DNA of 64,000 bases, taken from Spodoptera frugiperda (lineage: Eukaryota > Arthropoda > Insecta > Lepidoptera > Noctuidae). Of this stretch, positions 10,487 through 23,881 are shown piece after piece (the stretch's first letter is position 1; every line of letters starts with the position of its first letter). Both the position numbers and the translations under genes were made by a program. The stretch is taken from NCBI RefSeq assembly GCF_023101765.2, contig NC_064223.1, positions 3,534,001 through 3,598,000 on the forward strand. The letters are read 5' to 3'. The notes beneath the pieces are model-generated. The model made no database searches. It had not been told where the DNA came from and was given only the letters and a program-made list of their open reading frames with translations.

Positions 10487-12379
10487 AAATTCTTCGTTGC
10501 TTCGTCAAAAAAGACAAACATACTTTTTCATTTGTAATAATTAACGATGTAAACTTTACATTCCTAAAGGACTGACTTTAAAATGAAACCTACCAAGTTT
10601 TGAACCTACTGACTTGTTTCTATGACAACGCATATCCTTTATCCTTTATGGTACATGATACATGTGACAACGCTCAATATATGCACTCTGTGTGTTAAAG
10701 TCGAGTTTCACAGCAAACAAAGAAGATCTAGGTTCTTGCGTGTGACAATCCTCTCGAATCTCTTGTCTAGGGAAGTCATGGTCCATTTTATAGGAGAAAG
10801 CGTTTATAAACTTAAGAAAGATAAAGGGGGATTACAAAACAGCCATGTATGCTAATTATTAAATAAAAAATATAAAAATTAAAATAACAAGTTAAGATAT
10901 CTTACTTAACTTTAGCGTTTAATTGGCTATCATTTCTCGTAAAGGCATCATGAGCATTATAATGGCCAACATTAAAATGAACTTTTACTTATACCATTTT
11001 TTAACAACAAATACAAAAGAATAGTATAGGTCTTACGCAATGAACTTAAATAATTTCGTTTCAGCTACACAGGTGTTTACCAAACAATGATATTAATTAA
11101 AAAAAATATAAAACGTATTAAAAATTGTACACTAGACGATCCATATCAGACTTCTATTTCAGCTCCATTCAAAGGTTGTCTGTAAGAAATCGGCTTGTGC
11201 GATTAGACCGCTCATTGTCAGTATGCTTATTTTGTCCTATGTATTTATGTGGTCGACAATAAAGAATTAATAAATAAATAAAAATATTGCAGCTTACACT
11301 CGATTGTTTCTCATTCGCCATCGTGTATCGCTTGCACCACACACATACATCAGGTACGAGCATCAGTATCCGTATGTCAATCGTGCCACTAACAGATTGT
11401 ATGCAGTTTACAAGATACTAGCCCGAGCTTTTGTTTCGAGTCACCGATTGTTTGTTACAGACCAAGCGTGAATGGATAACTGTTGAGGTTGTATAACCTA
11501 TGTACTAGGATCGACATAATAAACATTTTGTACACACCTAAATAGAGTAAAAGACTAATTTGAAACATGAAATATCGTTGGACGTCACTTCACTAGGTAA
11601 GTCTAAGTATTGTTATCTTATATGACAGAATAAAAAATACGTGTCTAATATTTTATCATTACTGACGGACTAAGGAGATTTTTTATTTTCATACTCTGTC
11701 ATCATCCCTATTCTAAAAGACAAAATCAAATAAAATAATCACATAGCTGTGGCGTTCTGTATTGTCAAGATAAGGTTTCTAATTCAAATTTCAAAGAAAT
11801 CGACAAATTAACCTGACATTATACGCTTCAAAAGACAATTTATTTCGTGAATTTATTTTCTGGCCCATTTGTATTTTAAAATATTATACGTTTTTGTTAT
11901 CGTTTAACATTTGAGTAAAATAAAGTAAAAAAAAACAACGTCATAATACAATAAACATCATAACAAAATCAATCTTCAAAAATATATCAACATCAAATCA
12001 TCCAAAGGTGTGAAATACCATAAGAAAGAGATTCTCAACAATCTGAAAACAAACGCTCAATAAATGGGCCATTAATACTGTTTCCCCACATTGTTAGTAA
12101 GAAAACGGGTTCCATTATTTTATTCTCAGTCCCCGGCGGTTCTTGGAAGTGCAACAGTTGTCGTTATTAGCTCCTACATGGAAAATAAAACGACCAACCC
12201 TCCGTAGAGGGTTGTCTAAGGATAATAGAGACGTTCACATTCTATTTATTTGTTTTGAACACTGTTACGAGTTAATAATAGTTACTGGAATTGTTTGTTT
12301 CGTTGTAAGTGATTGTGTTTTAAAGATTCAAGTTGTGTTGTTTGAAATTAATTTAAGGGTGAAAATCAAGCAATGTTTT
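10487..12379. other. No gene seen; long AT-rich stretch
   Basis: Open frames of 77 codons (10622-10855) and 64 codons (minus, 11169-11363) have no recognisable product. The TTAATAAATAAATAAAAATA tract at 11266-11286 may be a short retroposon tail, but no body is visible. Confidence 0.5.
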
Positions 12380-12486
12380 TTTCGAGAGGGAGTGTCAGAC
12401 TCTTACAGACTAAAAACCACCCCGTTCCTGCTCCTGCCCTTCGAACCCCGGCCCCATGGTAAACCTACTAGGTAGTTTGCAGCTCC
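12380..12486 (+). repeat. RepB copy
   Basis: Starts GAGAGGGAGTGTCAGACTCT and continues through AAAACCACCCCGTTCCTGCT and CCATGGTAAACCTACTAGGT to AGTTTGCAGCTCC. It lacks the TGACTTCTCCCGCC head. Confidence 0.75.
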
Positions 12487-13854
12487 CTACCTGTTAGATT
12501 GTGTTTTGCATTTTAAAATCATTTTAGCCATTATACATACAAACATAGTACAAGATTTGTATGTATTTACAGTGTTAATTTTTATCTGATCCTATTTTGT
12601 TTGCTGATCAGAATGATCTTCGATTCTAAATTCCAAGTTCCATTAATAAGTATGGTTCCCAAGACACTTTCATACCGTATCTTTCGAAGTTAAACTATAT
12701 TTATGAATAAAACTAAATATAAACGTATGAATGAATAGTAGCATACTTCCATTCACTACCCAAAGTCATAAAATATTTGGCTAGCCGACAGCCGCAGTGT
12801 ATGAAAACAGGCTTAGCTTAAGTCATCCATCATGTTGGTCACCCTACTCCTGGCTGACCAAAGTGACGGATCTACAGTGATTGATCAACATGTCTGCTAC
12901 CTACGTGGACTTCTGATTACTGTACAGTATGCTGACATAGTCATGTACTCTATGTACTGTATGCTGAATAGTACGTACTATGTACTGCAATGTACATATT
13001 TGATGTGATTACATGTCCATTGCCCATGAGCTAGTACATTCAACAAGTATACATGAGATTGGTCTTGGTGTTGTCCTTAAGGATCTGCTTGTAAGCTCTC
13101 CAGAATTTCAAACGTTTTATTATATTTGCCTTATAATTTTAAAAGTATATTAAAAATTGGTACATTAAATTAATAATGCCGGTGCTTTCGTAGGCTCTTC
13201 TCTCGTGTTGTGTACCTAAATACCTCGGCCTTTTTATCATCGTCCATTTGTTTTTATAGTTAATTATAACTTTTTGTGTTATCCTGTGTATACTGTGCCC
13301 AACGATAGTTGCTGTTGTTGTTATCAAGCAATTAATTGGCTGGTAACTTACAGTCGATTGAGCTGTTGTGGTGAACTACCTACAGAGTAGTATTATGGAG
13401 TTGATTGAGATACATTGCTCCAATGATGTAGCAGCTCATGTGTGATTGGAAAATAAATAATATTTGGTCGGTATTTTTTTGTCTTTGTTTCAAAAGTTTG
13501 AAAACCAAACTAGGTCAAGTGAGAGTTAATCGTGAAGAAAGTAAAATACCTAACTCAGTCTTTACAGACTCTTACAGATATGAACTTAGTGGGATACAGT
13601 AACAAACATAATAAAGCATCAAAAATGTTTAATCCCCGATTCAGAGATACATATTTGGAAGAAGTACAATTAAAATCATTAATCTCCAGTTCATTTTGAA
13701 TGATAAAACCTTACCAAAGTTCCCCCCTTCCCCCCGAAACTTTTATCCGTTTAAACTTGGATACTTAATTAATTGCCCGTTTAATTTCGAGACATTTCAC
13801 GGCAATCGTTCTACTAAGTAATTTGACACTTCGATAGAAGTTTAATTTGACTGC
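12487..13854. other. No gene seen; small ATGTACTGTATGCTGA repeats
   Basis: Between about 12920 and 13000 the motif TACAGTATGCTGACATAG recurs as TACTGTATGCTGAATAG, with further TATGTACTGCAATGTAC echoes. This is a local, degenerate tandem array. The rest shows no gene. Confidence 0.5.
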
Positions 13855-13925
13855 ACGGTTGACGCAATGGCGATGATGAGCTCGCTACGGGGTAATGGAT
13901 TGTTGGTTCAAATTTCACTTAAAAT
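13853..13925 (+). repeat. Possible degenerate tRNA-derived SINE head
   Basis: CACGGTTGACGCAATGGCGA is followed about 45 bases later by TTGTTGGTTCAAATTTCAC. The spacing and the GGTTCAAAT core resemble A and B boxes of a tRNA-like SINE head. The match is imperfect and no tail was recognised. Confidence 0.3.
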
Positions 13926-14487
13926 CTTTGCCATTTTATTAAATTAGTATCAATTTATGTAAATACAAGAGATCCAAAGCTGCCATTAACCACTTTATGC
14001 ACTTATACAACCAAACAGATGTAGCACCTAATATGCCGTTTAAAAATTAGGCAAAAGTCATCGTCATTGAGGTGCATATTCATAGATCAATAGATCATAC
14101 AAAAAAGTCAACACGATTTACTCTATTCTCTACATTTCCTAAACAATTAAAAACCAACCTTCTTCTCATAACAAAAAGAGCTAAAATCTTTTACAAAACA
14201 TGAAATCATGAAACAAGTGACTTCATTTCATACCGCAGTAGATACTAACATTTCTTTGTCCAAAGTTCTTAAACTGAAACTTTTGAAACTTTCACATTAT
14301 TTCGACTTAGTTTCTAGTTTTCATTATTTAGTGTTGAGATAGCAAAGTATGAGTTGTATCGTGAGTAGCTGCTTTCATAAAGTACCTTAAACTAGAGTAT
14401 ATGAAGTTTATTGTATCTTTGTAAGTTATACGTATTTGTTTGAATGGTTTTTGTGGCTGTTTCACTTGTTGATATAAGTTTTATCTT
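13926..14487. other. No gene seen
   Basis: AT-rich sequence without recognised features. Confidence 0.5.
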
Positions 14488-14662
14488 AATATGAAATATG
14501 AAAGTTTGTGTGTATATATGTTCGTTGTTTAATCATATCAAAACGGTTGAAGGGGTCGGCATGAAATTTGGAATAGAGATAGAATATGGTCAGGGATAAC
14601 ATATAGACTTTACGTCATTCTTATTACACGGGAACGCGACCAAAGTGACGGCCAGAAGCTAG
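14488..14662 (+). mobile_element. Non-autonomous Helitron fragment
   Basis: Shows the standard lepidopteran order: AATATGAAATATGAAAGTTT near the 5' side, a central GGCATGAAATTTGGAATAGA box, then CACGGGAACGCGACC and a terminal GAAGCTAG. CTAG fits the CTRR Helitron 3' terminus. The 5' TC end is eroded. Confidence 0.6.
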
Positions 14663-16247
14663 TATTAGTTCACATTTATTGTTATTTTTAACTAAATCTT
14701 AAAGTTGAATGAAGACTTAAGTTATTTTATGAAAATTAATAAAAAAAAATGTAGTTAGACCACCAAATTATTTAGGCCAAATTAATATAACAATTTTCTA
14801 CACAAAGAAAAAATTAACAAAAGCAAATTGGTAAACAACAGCTTATTTGCCCAGTATACCGTAATCTACTAAAAATAAACAATATTCAACCTAATTAACT
14901 ACAGCGTAGAACATAAAATACTAAAACTATTAAAACGTACACGAGTAAAACCCTAATAAACTTATCTTGTACACGCGTACAATCTAAAATAACTAAGTGC
15001 TACGGGCTACGAGCTACGAACTTGCTACGAACATGCTACGACGTGCTACGGAGAATGTGTTGCCTGGTTTTCCGTCGAACTTTGGTTTTAAAAGTTTGAG
15101 TCTTGTGCCATAGCTCTTAATCGATAAGAATATTATTTTTATTCACATAACGTAACATGGCATTACGCCTTGTATCTTTTGATTTAGTATGCACAAAGGC
15201 GGATATTAACTATTGCTGCTCTCATTTTTTGCCAGTGTCTATCTAAAAGCACATACTTACTTAATGCCGAAAACCTTGTTACAACACATCGGGCGTAATC
15301 CCCGTAGTATGACATAGTATTTTACTCGACCTAATATCAGATAACCCTTGGTTGGTCAGTCATAAATTCTATTTCACAGAAATGACTTCTACACAGATAT
15401 AATGAAGTTTTAAGATATGCCCAGACTTACTGATACTATTAATTGATAGACAACTTTCGACCCTAGAGACAACAAGGATGTTGATTTAGGAAACCCTTGA
15501 ATAACGTAGATTATAGATGAACACTGAGGAATTTTCAAAAACCCCATGGGAACGAAAGGAATGGATTACGCCTGAATCCGCACTAAAGTTTAGAATCAGT
15601 CCCATAGCTTCCCATGGGTATTACAGTAGTTAAATGATTAAAACTAGACTTAAAGTGAGTTCGGCCATGTAAATAGAAGCGCGCATCAAATTATTTGTTG
15701 AACTCGTATTTAGTTACTTTTGCTGTTTATTGAGGGGTCAAGTTATATTGGACTATGTAGTTTACTTTACTATGTTATTATGGAGTTGATTAAAAATGTG
15801 TTTACTTTTAATTTTTAACATGTTTTAATAAAAAATATAGATTTCGGCAACAAATTAGGCTATAGGTCATATCAACTATATTACGTGTCCCATATAACGA
15901 GCATAATTTTAAAGCCGAAAATTTCCAATAGTACTTTTTTCGACCCAGAAATCAATAGCAAGGCCTATTGCTCGGCAGTTGCAATTGCTACCAGTTTTAA
16001 ACGAGGCAGTACACATATCCATTATATTATAATAACATACTTAATACACCCTTACAATAATCTAATTCCATTCCATATTAGAAGTGGCAACATGATAATT
16101 AATCTTCGCGGCAATAAAATGTGTTAGCAACACACAGCTATTTATTACACACCTCCGCTTAATATCGTGTCTTATCTAATACTAGTAAATAATCTTAATG
16201 TTCGCAATATATATTTAAGTAACATACTTAAAATGAAGAATTAGTCC
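14663..16247. other. No gene seen; GCTACG direct repeats at ~14998-15055
   Basis: TGCTACGGGCTACGAGCTAC, CTTGCTACGAACATGCTACG and ACGTGCTACGG form a short degenerate array of the GCTACGR motif. Otherwise AT-rich with no gene. The 80-codon frame at 15885-16127 is not recognised. Confidence 0.5.
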
Positions 16248-16306
16248 AGAGTATTAGAGGCCTATGTCCAGCAGTGGACGAGAACAGGCTGATGATGATG
16301 ACGAAG
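16248..16306 (+). repeat. RTE-type LINE/SINE 3' tail relic
   Basis: GAGGCCTATGTCCAGCAGTG then GACGAGAACAGGCTGATGAT and GATGACGA match the 3' end shared by lepidopteran RTE LINEs and the SINEs they mobilise (a consensus of the type AGGCCTTTGCCCAGCAGTGG with a GATGAT tail). Confidence 0.65.
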
Positions 16307-17915
16307 AATTAGTTCAAAATCTTATAATGTAACATCGTTTCATTATACCATTTAGACATGGCTTTGTCCGCCTGGTATTATTAAAACGTTCATATCACTT
16401 ACCAGCTTTCTAACTAAATACAGATACAAAAATTACGTCCTAAGTAATACATTTTTTTTTTATTCCAATTAATATAAAATTTATTTCAATTAATTTTATT
16501 CCAATTCCAACTACAACTAAAATAAAGTTGTCCCAAACAACACAACAACCCAGGTCAACAAGTTAAATAAAACCGTTTTAAAATGATGAACAAACAAACA
16601 TACTTTCAAAAAATGAAAAGAAAAGAAATAATTAAAAATTAGGTTCAAAGTTGCTATGGCATTAATCAATATCAAAATGTACCGAAGACTACGTCATTTT
16701 AAAATTCATCAAAGGTATCATTTATAATTTAACCACGATTCCAAAAATATTTCATAATAATCTCAAAATTGGAGTTGATTGGAATACCGCGATGCATTTC
16801 TGAAGCACCTTCACATTCCTGATCGTTGCGGTATTTACAGCGAGCTGTGACGTGTAACACCTACACACCTTCGTGGTACAACAAACACAATACTGGCTGG
16901 AAACTATGATTTATATTGTTTTTTTTATTTTGAAGTAGAAAAGCAATGTTTTTTTTAGAACGAAACACATTTCGGCGAATCAATGTTGGCGGGAAGAATT
17001 TGAATTTCGAATTGTGTAAACGACTGTCATTTTGTAAATTGTAACCGTTTTACTGTTTTAAGTCTTTACTTCGGTTTTCAGTACATTACAAGTTCTGATA
17101 TGACCTGGATATGATGATTACACTAGAAAAAATTGATGTTTACACTGTAAACCTGTCTACACTTACGATAAAAACCAGGTGCGCAATTGTCTGGTCAAAA
17201 ACTAAATTTAAACACAGACATATTTCAATAACAGCAAAGGTATGCGTTGTCTCGAATTTTTGTTTTAATTCACAAACAAAACAACATAAATCCATTCACC
17301 TCAGTCTTATTAAAGCGCAGCTACAACGAAATCAGAATGGAAATTAAAACGCTCGCGGCTCCATTGCTGTTTATATTGGTCGGTTTTATTGAATCGTACA
17401 AACCACAACTGCAATATCTCCGTACATCGTTTGTTTGGCCGTCAGTCAAAACGTCACGTCAGCGGAGAAACTTTGGCAATATAAATGTAAATTAACGTAC
17501 CTACGCCACCGATAACGCGTATTCGGATGTAAACACTAGTTAAAAATGTACACGATACTCGGATACGAGCCGAATATTCGTCAAAAATGTTGAATATTCC
17601 AAGCATTCGCCATTGTCGGGATTGCTGGATTACGACGAGTATTCGGTAAATCTCGGTAAATGTACGATGGTATGTTGTTTTAATATGGCTTAACTATGAA
17701 TTTATTCTCATGTGCCTTTCATCCGACTATGTTAACTTGGGTACTGAGTTATAACTAGGTTCTAATTATTGTTTGTTTTCCATCAGAAAACTTAGAATCA
17801 GATCTTAAAAATTCATCGCATTACCCATTTTTATCACTTTGAAAAAACTTAGTTTTAAATAGCTATCCCGTTCTGTGTAGTATAACTTCATACTTCATTA
17901 TAGTGTTTACAATGG
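16307..17915. other. No gene seen
   Basis: Overlapping + strand open frames (78 and 82 codons, 17111-17495) show no family resemblance. A CGTCAGTCAAAACGTCACGT patch at 17440-17460 and several ATTCGG/GAATATTC motifs at 17515-17650 raise local CpG but suggest no gene. Confidence 0.45.
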
Positions 17916-17975
17916 AACTACTGGAAACCCATAGCCCAGCAGTAGACTATAACGGACTATCCATGATGATGATGA
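17916..17975 (+). repeat. RTE-type tail relic (diverged)
   Basis: CCATAGCCCAGCAGTAGACT and TATCCATGATGATGATGAG form a diverged copy of the RTE 3' end also seen at 16.25 and 54.65 kb. Confidence 0.55.
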
Positions 17976-18544
17976 GCCAAATTTATAGCAGTTTTAGAAT
18001 AAAACTATGACGCTTGTTTATTTATTTTTGAACAAAGTATAAACATGATTTCGCAGAATGTTCATCTATATGTCTGTCGGTCGGAAATTGCCTCATAAAC
18101 GTCTCAATCGAGACGGATACCCAACGTACCTGTTTACAACATATCAAGAAAAATTCTGATTCATTCTAGCGTTTAAAATGGTTCCTAGAATTTTTCTAAC
18201 TAATATCAGTGAGTAATATAGCTGACGGCTAGGTTTCTAGGAAATTCTAAACTATTGTTAGTCTGCTATAACTAATTGGAGATCGGATGACTGTATCAGG
18301 AATCTGCGTAGGTATGTTATGATATTAATGTTATTGATTGACCTAGATATACGATGATATTAGTTTATTTATTATTGAAACTGGAATATTGTATCATAAC
18401 GTTGTATCAAGTATATGTTTACTACCGTTAGGTACCGGGTGACTTTCATCCAAATCTCAAAACCAATAGGAATCCAGCGTTTATTAGCTTTTCATTGGTC
18501 TAAAAGTTTGGATCACGATTACCCTGTAAAGTCAAAGAAAAGCC
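17976..18544. other. No gene seen
   Basis: No recognised feature. Confidence 0.5.
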
Positions 18545-18645
18545 GTAACTGCGGACTGCTGGCTGGCTGGCTCGGGCTGGAAAAGCAGGAGTAGGAACGG
18601 GTTGGTTTTTAGTCAGTAAGAGTCTGACACTCCCTTCAAAACAGA
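18545..18645 (-). repeat. RepB copy
   Basis: The + strand shows the reverse complement: GGCTCGGGCTGGAAAAGCAG, GAGTAGGAACGGGTTGGTTT and AGTAAGAGTCTGACACTCCC. A small GGCT run (CTGGCTGGCTGGCT) sits at its 3' side. Confidence 0.75.
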
Positions 18646-19181
18646 TTTTTCCCCCCTCAAAAAAAGGGTCGAAGAAACCCGATTTTATGGTACTGGTTTC
18701 TCGTAACTCGATACTCTCAAGATACTGCTGCTCATCACCCGGTGGCTGGAGATAGCTTTAAGATAATCTCTTAGTTAGGTTGAAGTTATACGTAATAAAT
18801 GTAATGATGAATTTAATTATACAACTAAGCACTTAATTAACTAAAGTTAATTCTATTTTTATCGAGTTCATTCACTTTTATAAATTCAAAAAATGGCTTT
18901 CTTATGATTAAACCTTTTTAGTGAAGATTATTTCGTATACAATTTATATTTCTTTTAGATCCTGGGCCAGAATTAATCAAGTAGAATATAAGGCAGTCGT
19001 GAATCTTCATAATTGATTAAGAACTTCATTAAGTTTTAGTGGTCGTAAGAACGGACAAGCGTTATTGGTTTTTACCTATCCCGACTTATGTACGAGTAGT
19101 AGCCGGATATATGTATAAAGATTTTTATAGAGAAGTTTACTATCAACGTTTAAGAAGTTATTTATTCAGAAAGTTATTATT
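18646..19181. other. No gene seen
   Basis: A C-rich then A-rich junction near 18645-18665 borders the RepB copy. No gene recognised. Confidence 0.5.
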
Positions 19182-19352
19182 TCAGATCACCTGATGGTAA
19201 GCAATCGCTGTTGCCCATGGGCACCCGAAGCATCAGAGGCGTTACTAGTGCGTTGCCGGCCTATTGGGGTTAAAGATTTAAGGGCTGTTGGGGAATCAGG
19301 GATTAAAAAGATTGGGGAGGGGGTAATTGGACCTTCGTAACCTCAGTCACAC
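19182..19352 (-). repeat. RepA, partial copy
   Basis: CAGATCACCTGATGGTAAGC, CACCCGAAGCATCAGAGGCG, TGCCGGCCTATTGGGGTTAA and GTTGGGGAATCAGGGATTAA are recognisable. Both ends are lost: no A-rich tail and no GTGTGGGA start. Confidence 0.7.
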
Positions 19353-19838
19353 AACTTAAAATATTCTGCAATAAAGAATTTTATGTTACTACCTATCAGA
19401 TAGTTCCCAGTTCTAATCAAAAGTTCTCACGCTAAAACCGCAGTACTTATAAATCAGACCACGTCTCCGCCCACAACATTGTCATACATCTCAATTAAGT
19501 CCAAACCCCCACAAACCCCATATCCTGAGTTAATGAACTGTCCCGTGAAATACTGAGTGCGTAAACTGTTATGTAATATTATCACGTAACCCTGGCTTGT
19601 AAGAAGTATAGTTTGAGAGGTTACCGAGCCTGAGGTGTTTGGTTCAACTCTAGATAGTGTAATGAATTTAATAATTCTCAGTAACTGCAAACACGGAGAG
19701 CAGAACTGTATGGCAATAAACTCGACTGCGTAGATATAATATGTAATCCACAACTCAAAAAAAGGAAAAATCTTTCATTGTTGTATCGTCTAGTGAAAAA
19801 AATTTTTTATGAAGAACAAGTTGAGGTTTAAAATTGTG
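19353..19838. other. No gene seen
   Basis: A 99-codon minus-strand frame (19454-19753) has no recognisable product. Confidence 0.45.
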
Positions 19839-19930
19839 CACATACTTATGGCAGTAGGCTCACCTCCTATTACATGGAACTCATGTGAAAAGTGGGTGTT
19901 ACCTGGTATATAAAGAACTACCCATCACTA
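19839..19930 (+). repeat. RepC fragment
   Basis: TATGGCAGTAGGCTCACCTC, CTATTACATGGAACTCATGT and GAAAAGTGGGTGTTACCTGG match part of RepC, which is more complete at 30219-30385. Confidence 0.6.
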
Positions 19931-20989
19931 CGTTTAATAAAGATGTTATGGTATGCTAAAAAATCTGAAGACCTAATCTAAAACGAGTCAGAACAATATT
20001 AATTCAAAGTGATATGTACTGAGGCTACTGGTAAACGTAAATTTGATAAGCAAGTCAATATATGTTAATGTATTTTTGACTGAAACTATTTTTATACACT
20101 TTGATTGACTCCTCGCGTCTGGAAAATATTCGTATGAATGAGATGTTTACCGTGGTGATGATCAAAGAAATTAAAATCATCGTGATTTATGTTCCGGGAG
20201 TAATAAACTATTATTAATGCTGGGTGAAGGTATTCGTATTGTTTTTTAAACTATCTTTAACACTCTGAGTGAATCAGAGGTGATACATTTGTGTGTCTAT
20301 ATTATTTTAAAGAAATGCATATACTATGACATGCCTCAAAAGTACATCTTTACGTGGTTTGTTTTTTTTTTATAGTTCGAAACTATTAGCCATCCTCAGA
20401 TACACTATTATTAGAACTTGAGACGGGATATTTACCATGTTTATTTATTTCGATGAGTTTTCGATATTTCGGCACTGTTGCAAGCGCCATGATCACGGAT
20501 AAACTGTTAAAGGTCAATTAATCCAGTCCTAAGCAATTATTTTTGGAACAAAATCGTGGATCTAAGGAATAGTTAAATAAATCATTAAATGACTCAGAGT
20601 ACGGCAGTGTAAGCTGTACTAAAATGAAGCCACTATTAGCTATTAGGTATTATGAGCAAAACCAATATAACAAAACCTTTAAACTCTAAAAAACCTAACT
20701 AAAACGGAGGTCATTAATAAATTGGTTGTACAGCTAATTGATAGTTAATGCTACTGACGTATCTATTCATTGGGCAATGCGATGGGCATTCAGTGACGAC
20801 TGCATTCAGAGAGCACGGGCAAATAGGATTGCAGTTTGAACAGTGTATTTTGTGAATAGGAGCGTTCGGTTTCAATCCACTATCATCTATAGTTGCTAGT
20901 ATCTCTGTGGTAGGATGTTTCGCTCAATTAGGACTGCCAATATCTGTTGTAGTACTTTAATAGTACTTTAGGTAGCTACCTAAAAATCT
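19931..20989. other. No gene seen
   Basis: No coding signal. ATTCAGTGACGACTGCATTCAG near 20790 is an isolated initiator-like motif without supporting context. Confidence 0.45.
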
Positions 20990-21125
20990 TCACCGGCCTG
21001 ACAGTTCGACAAGTTATTAAGACCACTGAAGACAGGGGTGCTTGGAGGAGGGTCGTAAGTCAATTGACGCGTGCACCGGACTAGACACGACATTCAGTAA
21101 TGAAGAAAACGACTGAGAAGAAAAG
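20990..21125 (+). pseudogene. Possible decayed LINE coding tail
   Basis: Around 21035-21110 a frame reads RGAWRRVVSQLTRAPD, followed after decay by TTFSNEEN-like codons. This resembles the C-terminal end of some lepidopteran non-LTR ORF2 proteins, which finish with a W-R-R-rich stretch. Stops interrupt both sides. The identification rests on memory of such tails and is weak. Confidence 0.3.
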
Positions 21126-23689
21126 ACTTCTGTACTAAGCTAAAAGCTACACATTGAAATATGTAAAAAGTTATATATCTTGTTGTCTAAAAGTTTCTGT
21201 ATTCCATGGTTTAAAAGACTAAAAACATATTTGTAGTATCGCCATCAGTTAAGCAATCGACTGTTTTTTTGAAAAAGTCAATAATATGAACTCGTCTTGG
21301 ACCATTTTCATAATCAGTATGGGCACTTTAACTATCAGTATTACACAACCTTATTTATTAAAGACGTTTATGACCAGCAATAGATGACAAGATGATGGCA
21401 ATATCCTAAATATTTTGATACTAAAGCCAAAAACTTGCCACAAATAGTTTGAAAACCTGATAGAAGGTTCTAGATTTTGATCGATCACATCTTCCTACCG
21501 TATCCTTTTACTTGAAGACCCGTACAAGATGAATTGGGATCTCTCCGCACTCGGGCTGATAACATGCTTATATATTTTCTCTCAAGAGTATATACGTATA
21601 TAGTATGTACGTATTGAACTTATTGATACAAAAATAGAATCGTTGCTATCGTATCATGTTTTTTGAATTTATTTTTCTCGTGTTGCCGTGACATATATTT
21701 TTGGAAGGTTCGAATGATTGGTATATAGTTATCGGCCTGTTTAGGATCATTAACTATATGTTATAATTGATTTTTTAAGCGCTTGTCGTCTGTATGAGCA
21801 ACGTTATTAAATTTACAAAATTTACATTTTAGAATAAGTCGGTATATCAAACGATTACTTACAAAATAGTCAAGTTTATGACTACCAGAGATGAATTGTG
21901 TGATTAACGGACTTAATAAGAATATTATCTAGATTATTTATTGAAAGACCAAGTCAATTTATTTCTTACTCCACTTTTTGAAGTCAAGAATACAATTCAC
22001 CATATACAATACTTGCTGCCTGTCTGTCTATCACATTTTTGCATGAATGAATATGTGTTAACAGTGTCATAGATAGGGACTACTTTCTACCAAGACAAGT
22101 CAACGTATGACCTGAATTATTGCCCTTCCCAACAGCATTACACTTACAAATCGTATTCAATTAGGAAAGCTAACAGAAACCGCACGCGACGCTCTCGATT
22201 TATTATTTCCTAGTATTTAAACGAATTTAGTTATATCTTTTGTGTTGTAGAATTGAAAATTGAGTGTTGAATTCATATGGCTTTATTTAGTTTATCGAAA
22301 CACTTTAGATTTGACTCAGAGTCCTAATTTAATTCGTCTTGTGTCACTATAGTACGTGGTGTGCCTTGCCGTATTTTACTAAAAAATGCTTAGAATGGCA
22401 ATAAGCTGAAGAACTTTAGTCATTTACACATTTACTAAGGGTGCAGATCGCGAGCCGCTCACAAATAGTTCAAGACATTAATCAAAGAAATAAGGCAAAT
22501 GGGCTGTGAAAACCGGCACTGCTGATGTGCAATAAATACACCTTAAAAAAGAAGAAAAAAGTAAACACTAAAACGACTACTAAGCAAGTTTGTTGCGCTC
22601 AATTGAAAGAAAGAAAAAATAATATAATAAACAGTTTATTTGCACCGTTATAAAATATTGTAGACAAAAATAATTTAAAAGTAAATAAGTAAAAAACGCG
22701 GCGCCAATTGCAACTGTCAGTATGTGTCGTAGTATTTAAATAGAAGTTAAACATTTTTTAATATTTCTGTGATGAAGTAAGAATAAAATTTTGTCTGTGT
22801 ACTTTAGCAATGTTGCTAATCACAATATGACATCCAGAGATAAACCGGACTTCTTAAATTCAGATACTCACAAACGAACTAAACAGACACAAGAAGGGAC
22901 AAAGTACACTTAATTACCACGGATTAGCATTAGTAATAGAATATCTGAATAGGTTTTCCTCAGAGAGCCCATTAAACAATTACTTCGCGGTATGACGTTG
23001 TGACTTTAATGCTATTATACTTGCTAATGTCTGCCTACACGGATTAGTATAGATAATAGTGTCTTTACATAATTATTACGTAGTAGCTGTTGTCCGTGAC
23101 TTCGTGCGCTTAGAATAAGAACTTCTGACAGAATTTGGGTTTATGATATTTCTATCTAAAATAACATATTTATTCTAAAATAAAAATTGACTAAGTTACC
23201 CTTTAAAATATCAGCAACCTGCCAATAAATAAATAAATGATAGTCTGTCCGCCAGTTAAGCTAAGTGCTCGTTCCAAAGTGTAGCTTCAATTGGAGAAGA
23301 ATGAGAAAGAAACTACATTCGTTACTCTTTTAAAAAACCTCTTACATACAGGAGTAGTATTATGAATGTAATGACTCTTCTTTCCAGCTTCTCTATAATC
23401 ATAAAATACAGAATACATTTCAAGTACAATATTCCTCGTACATTTCGAAATGTTCACATCATTCCAGGAACATCACAATACATAAAACACGCTACGTGCA
23501 CTTCAAGCGGCTGCAGCGAAGCTCGATAATTAACTAGAACAGTACCGACAGGATTCCGTTGAAATACAGTTATAAGGGTAGGAAAGCGAAAACTACAAAT
23601 GATACATTGCTTTTTTTTGCTTTGTAGTCAAGGTTTGTTAATATATATGAATACGTATGGATTTTCGATCCGTATAGATTTGCAACTGT
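21126..23689. other. No gene seen; longest quiet AT-rich stretch of the first half
   Basis: No open frame here is long enough to suggest a gene, and I recognised no repeat from the families found elsewhere. Minor palindromic TATACGTATATAG motifs occur near 21590. Confidence 0.5.
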
Positions 23690-23792
23690 CTTTGCAGTGT
23701 TTGACTCCTACTGACTAAAAACTACTACGTTATTAGTCCTGCTTTTCGGGCTGGGGCCCCAGTAACTCGCAAGATAATGGCAGCTCCGAGGC
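23690..23792 (+). repeat. RepB copy (diverged)
   Basis: TTTGACTCCTACTGACTAAA, TTAGTCCTGCTTTTCGGGCT, GGGGCCCCAGTAACTCGC and GGCAGCTCC follow the RepB order with several substitutions. Confidence 0.65.
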
Positions 23793-23881
23793 AGTCCGTA
23801 GCTCCGGACTTTGCAGTGTTAAGTAATATTTTACCTAGGAGCGAGAGGGTTGGGCAGAAGTATTTTTTTAAATGAAAAGAT

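Noticed and set aside
16248..17975. A complete RTE element between the two GATGATGATG tails
   Set aside because: Both tails face the same way and no reverse-transcriptase coding lies between them.
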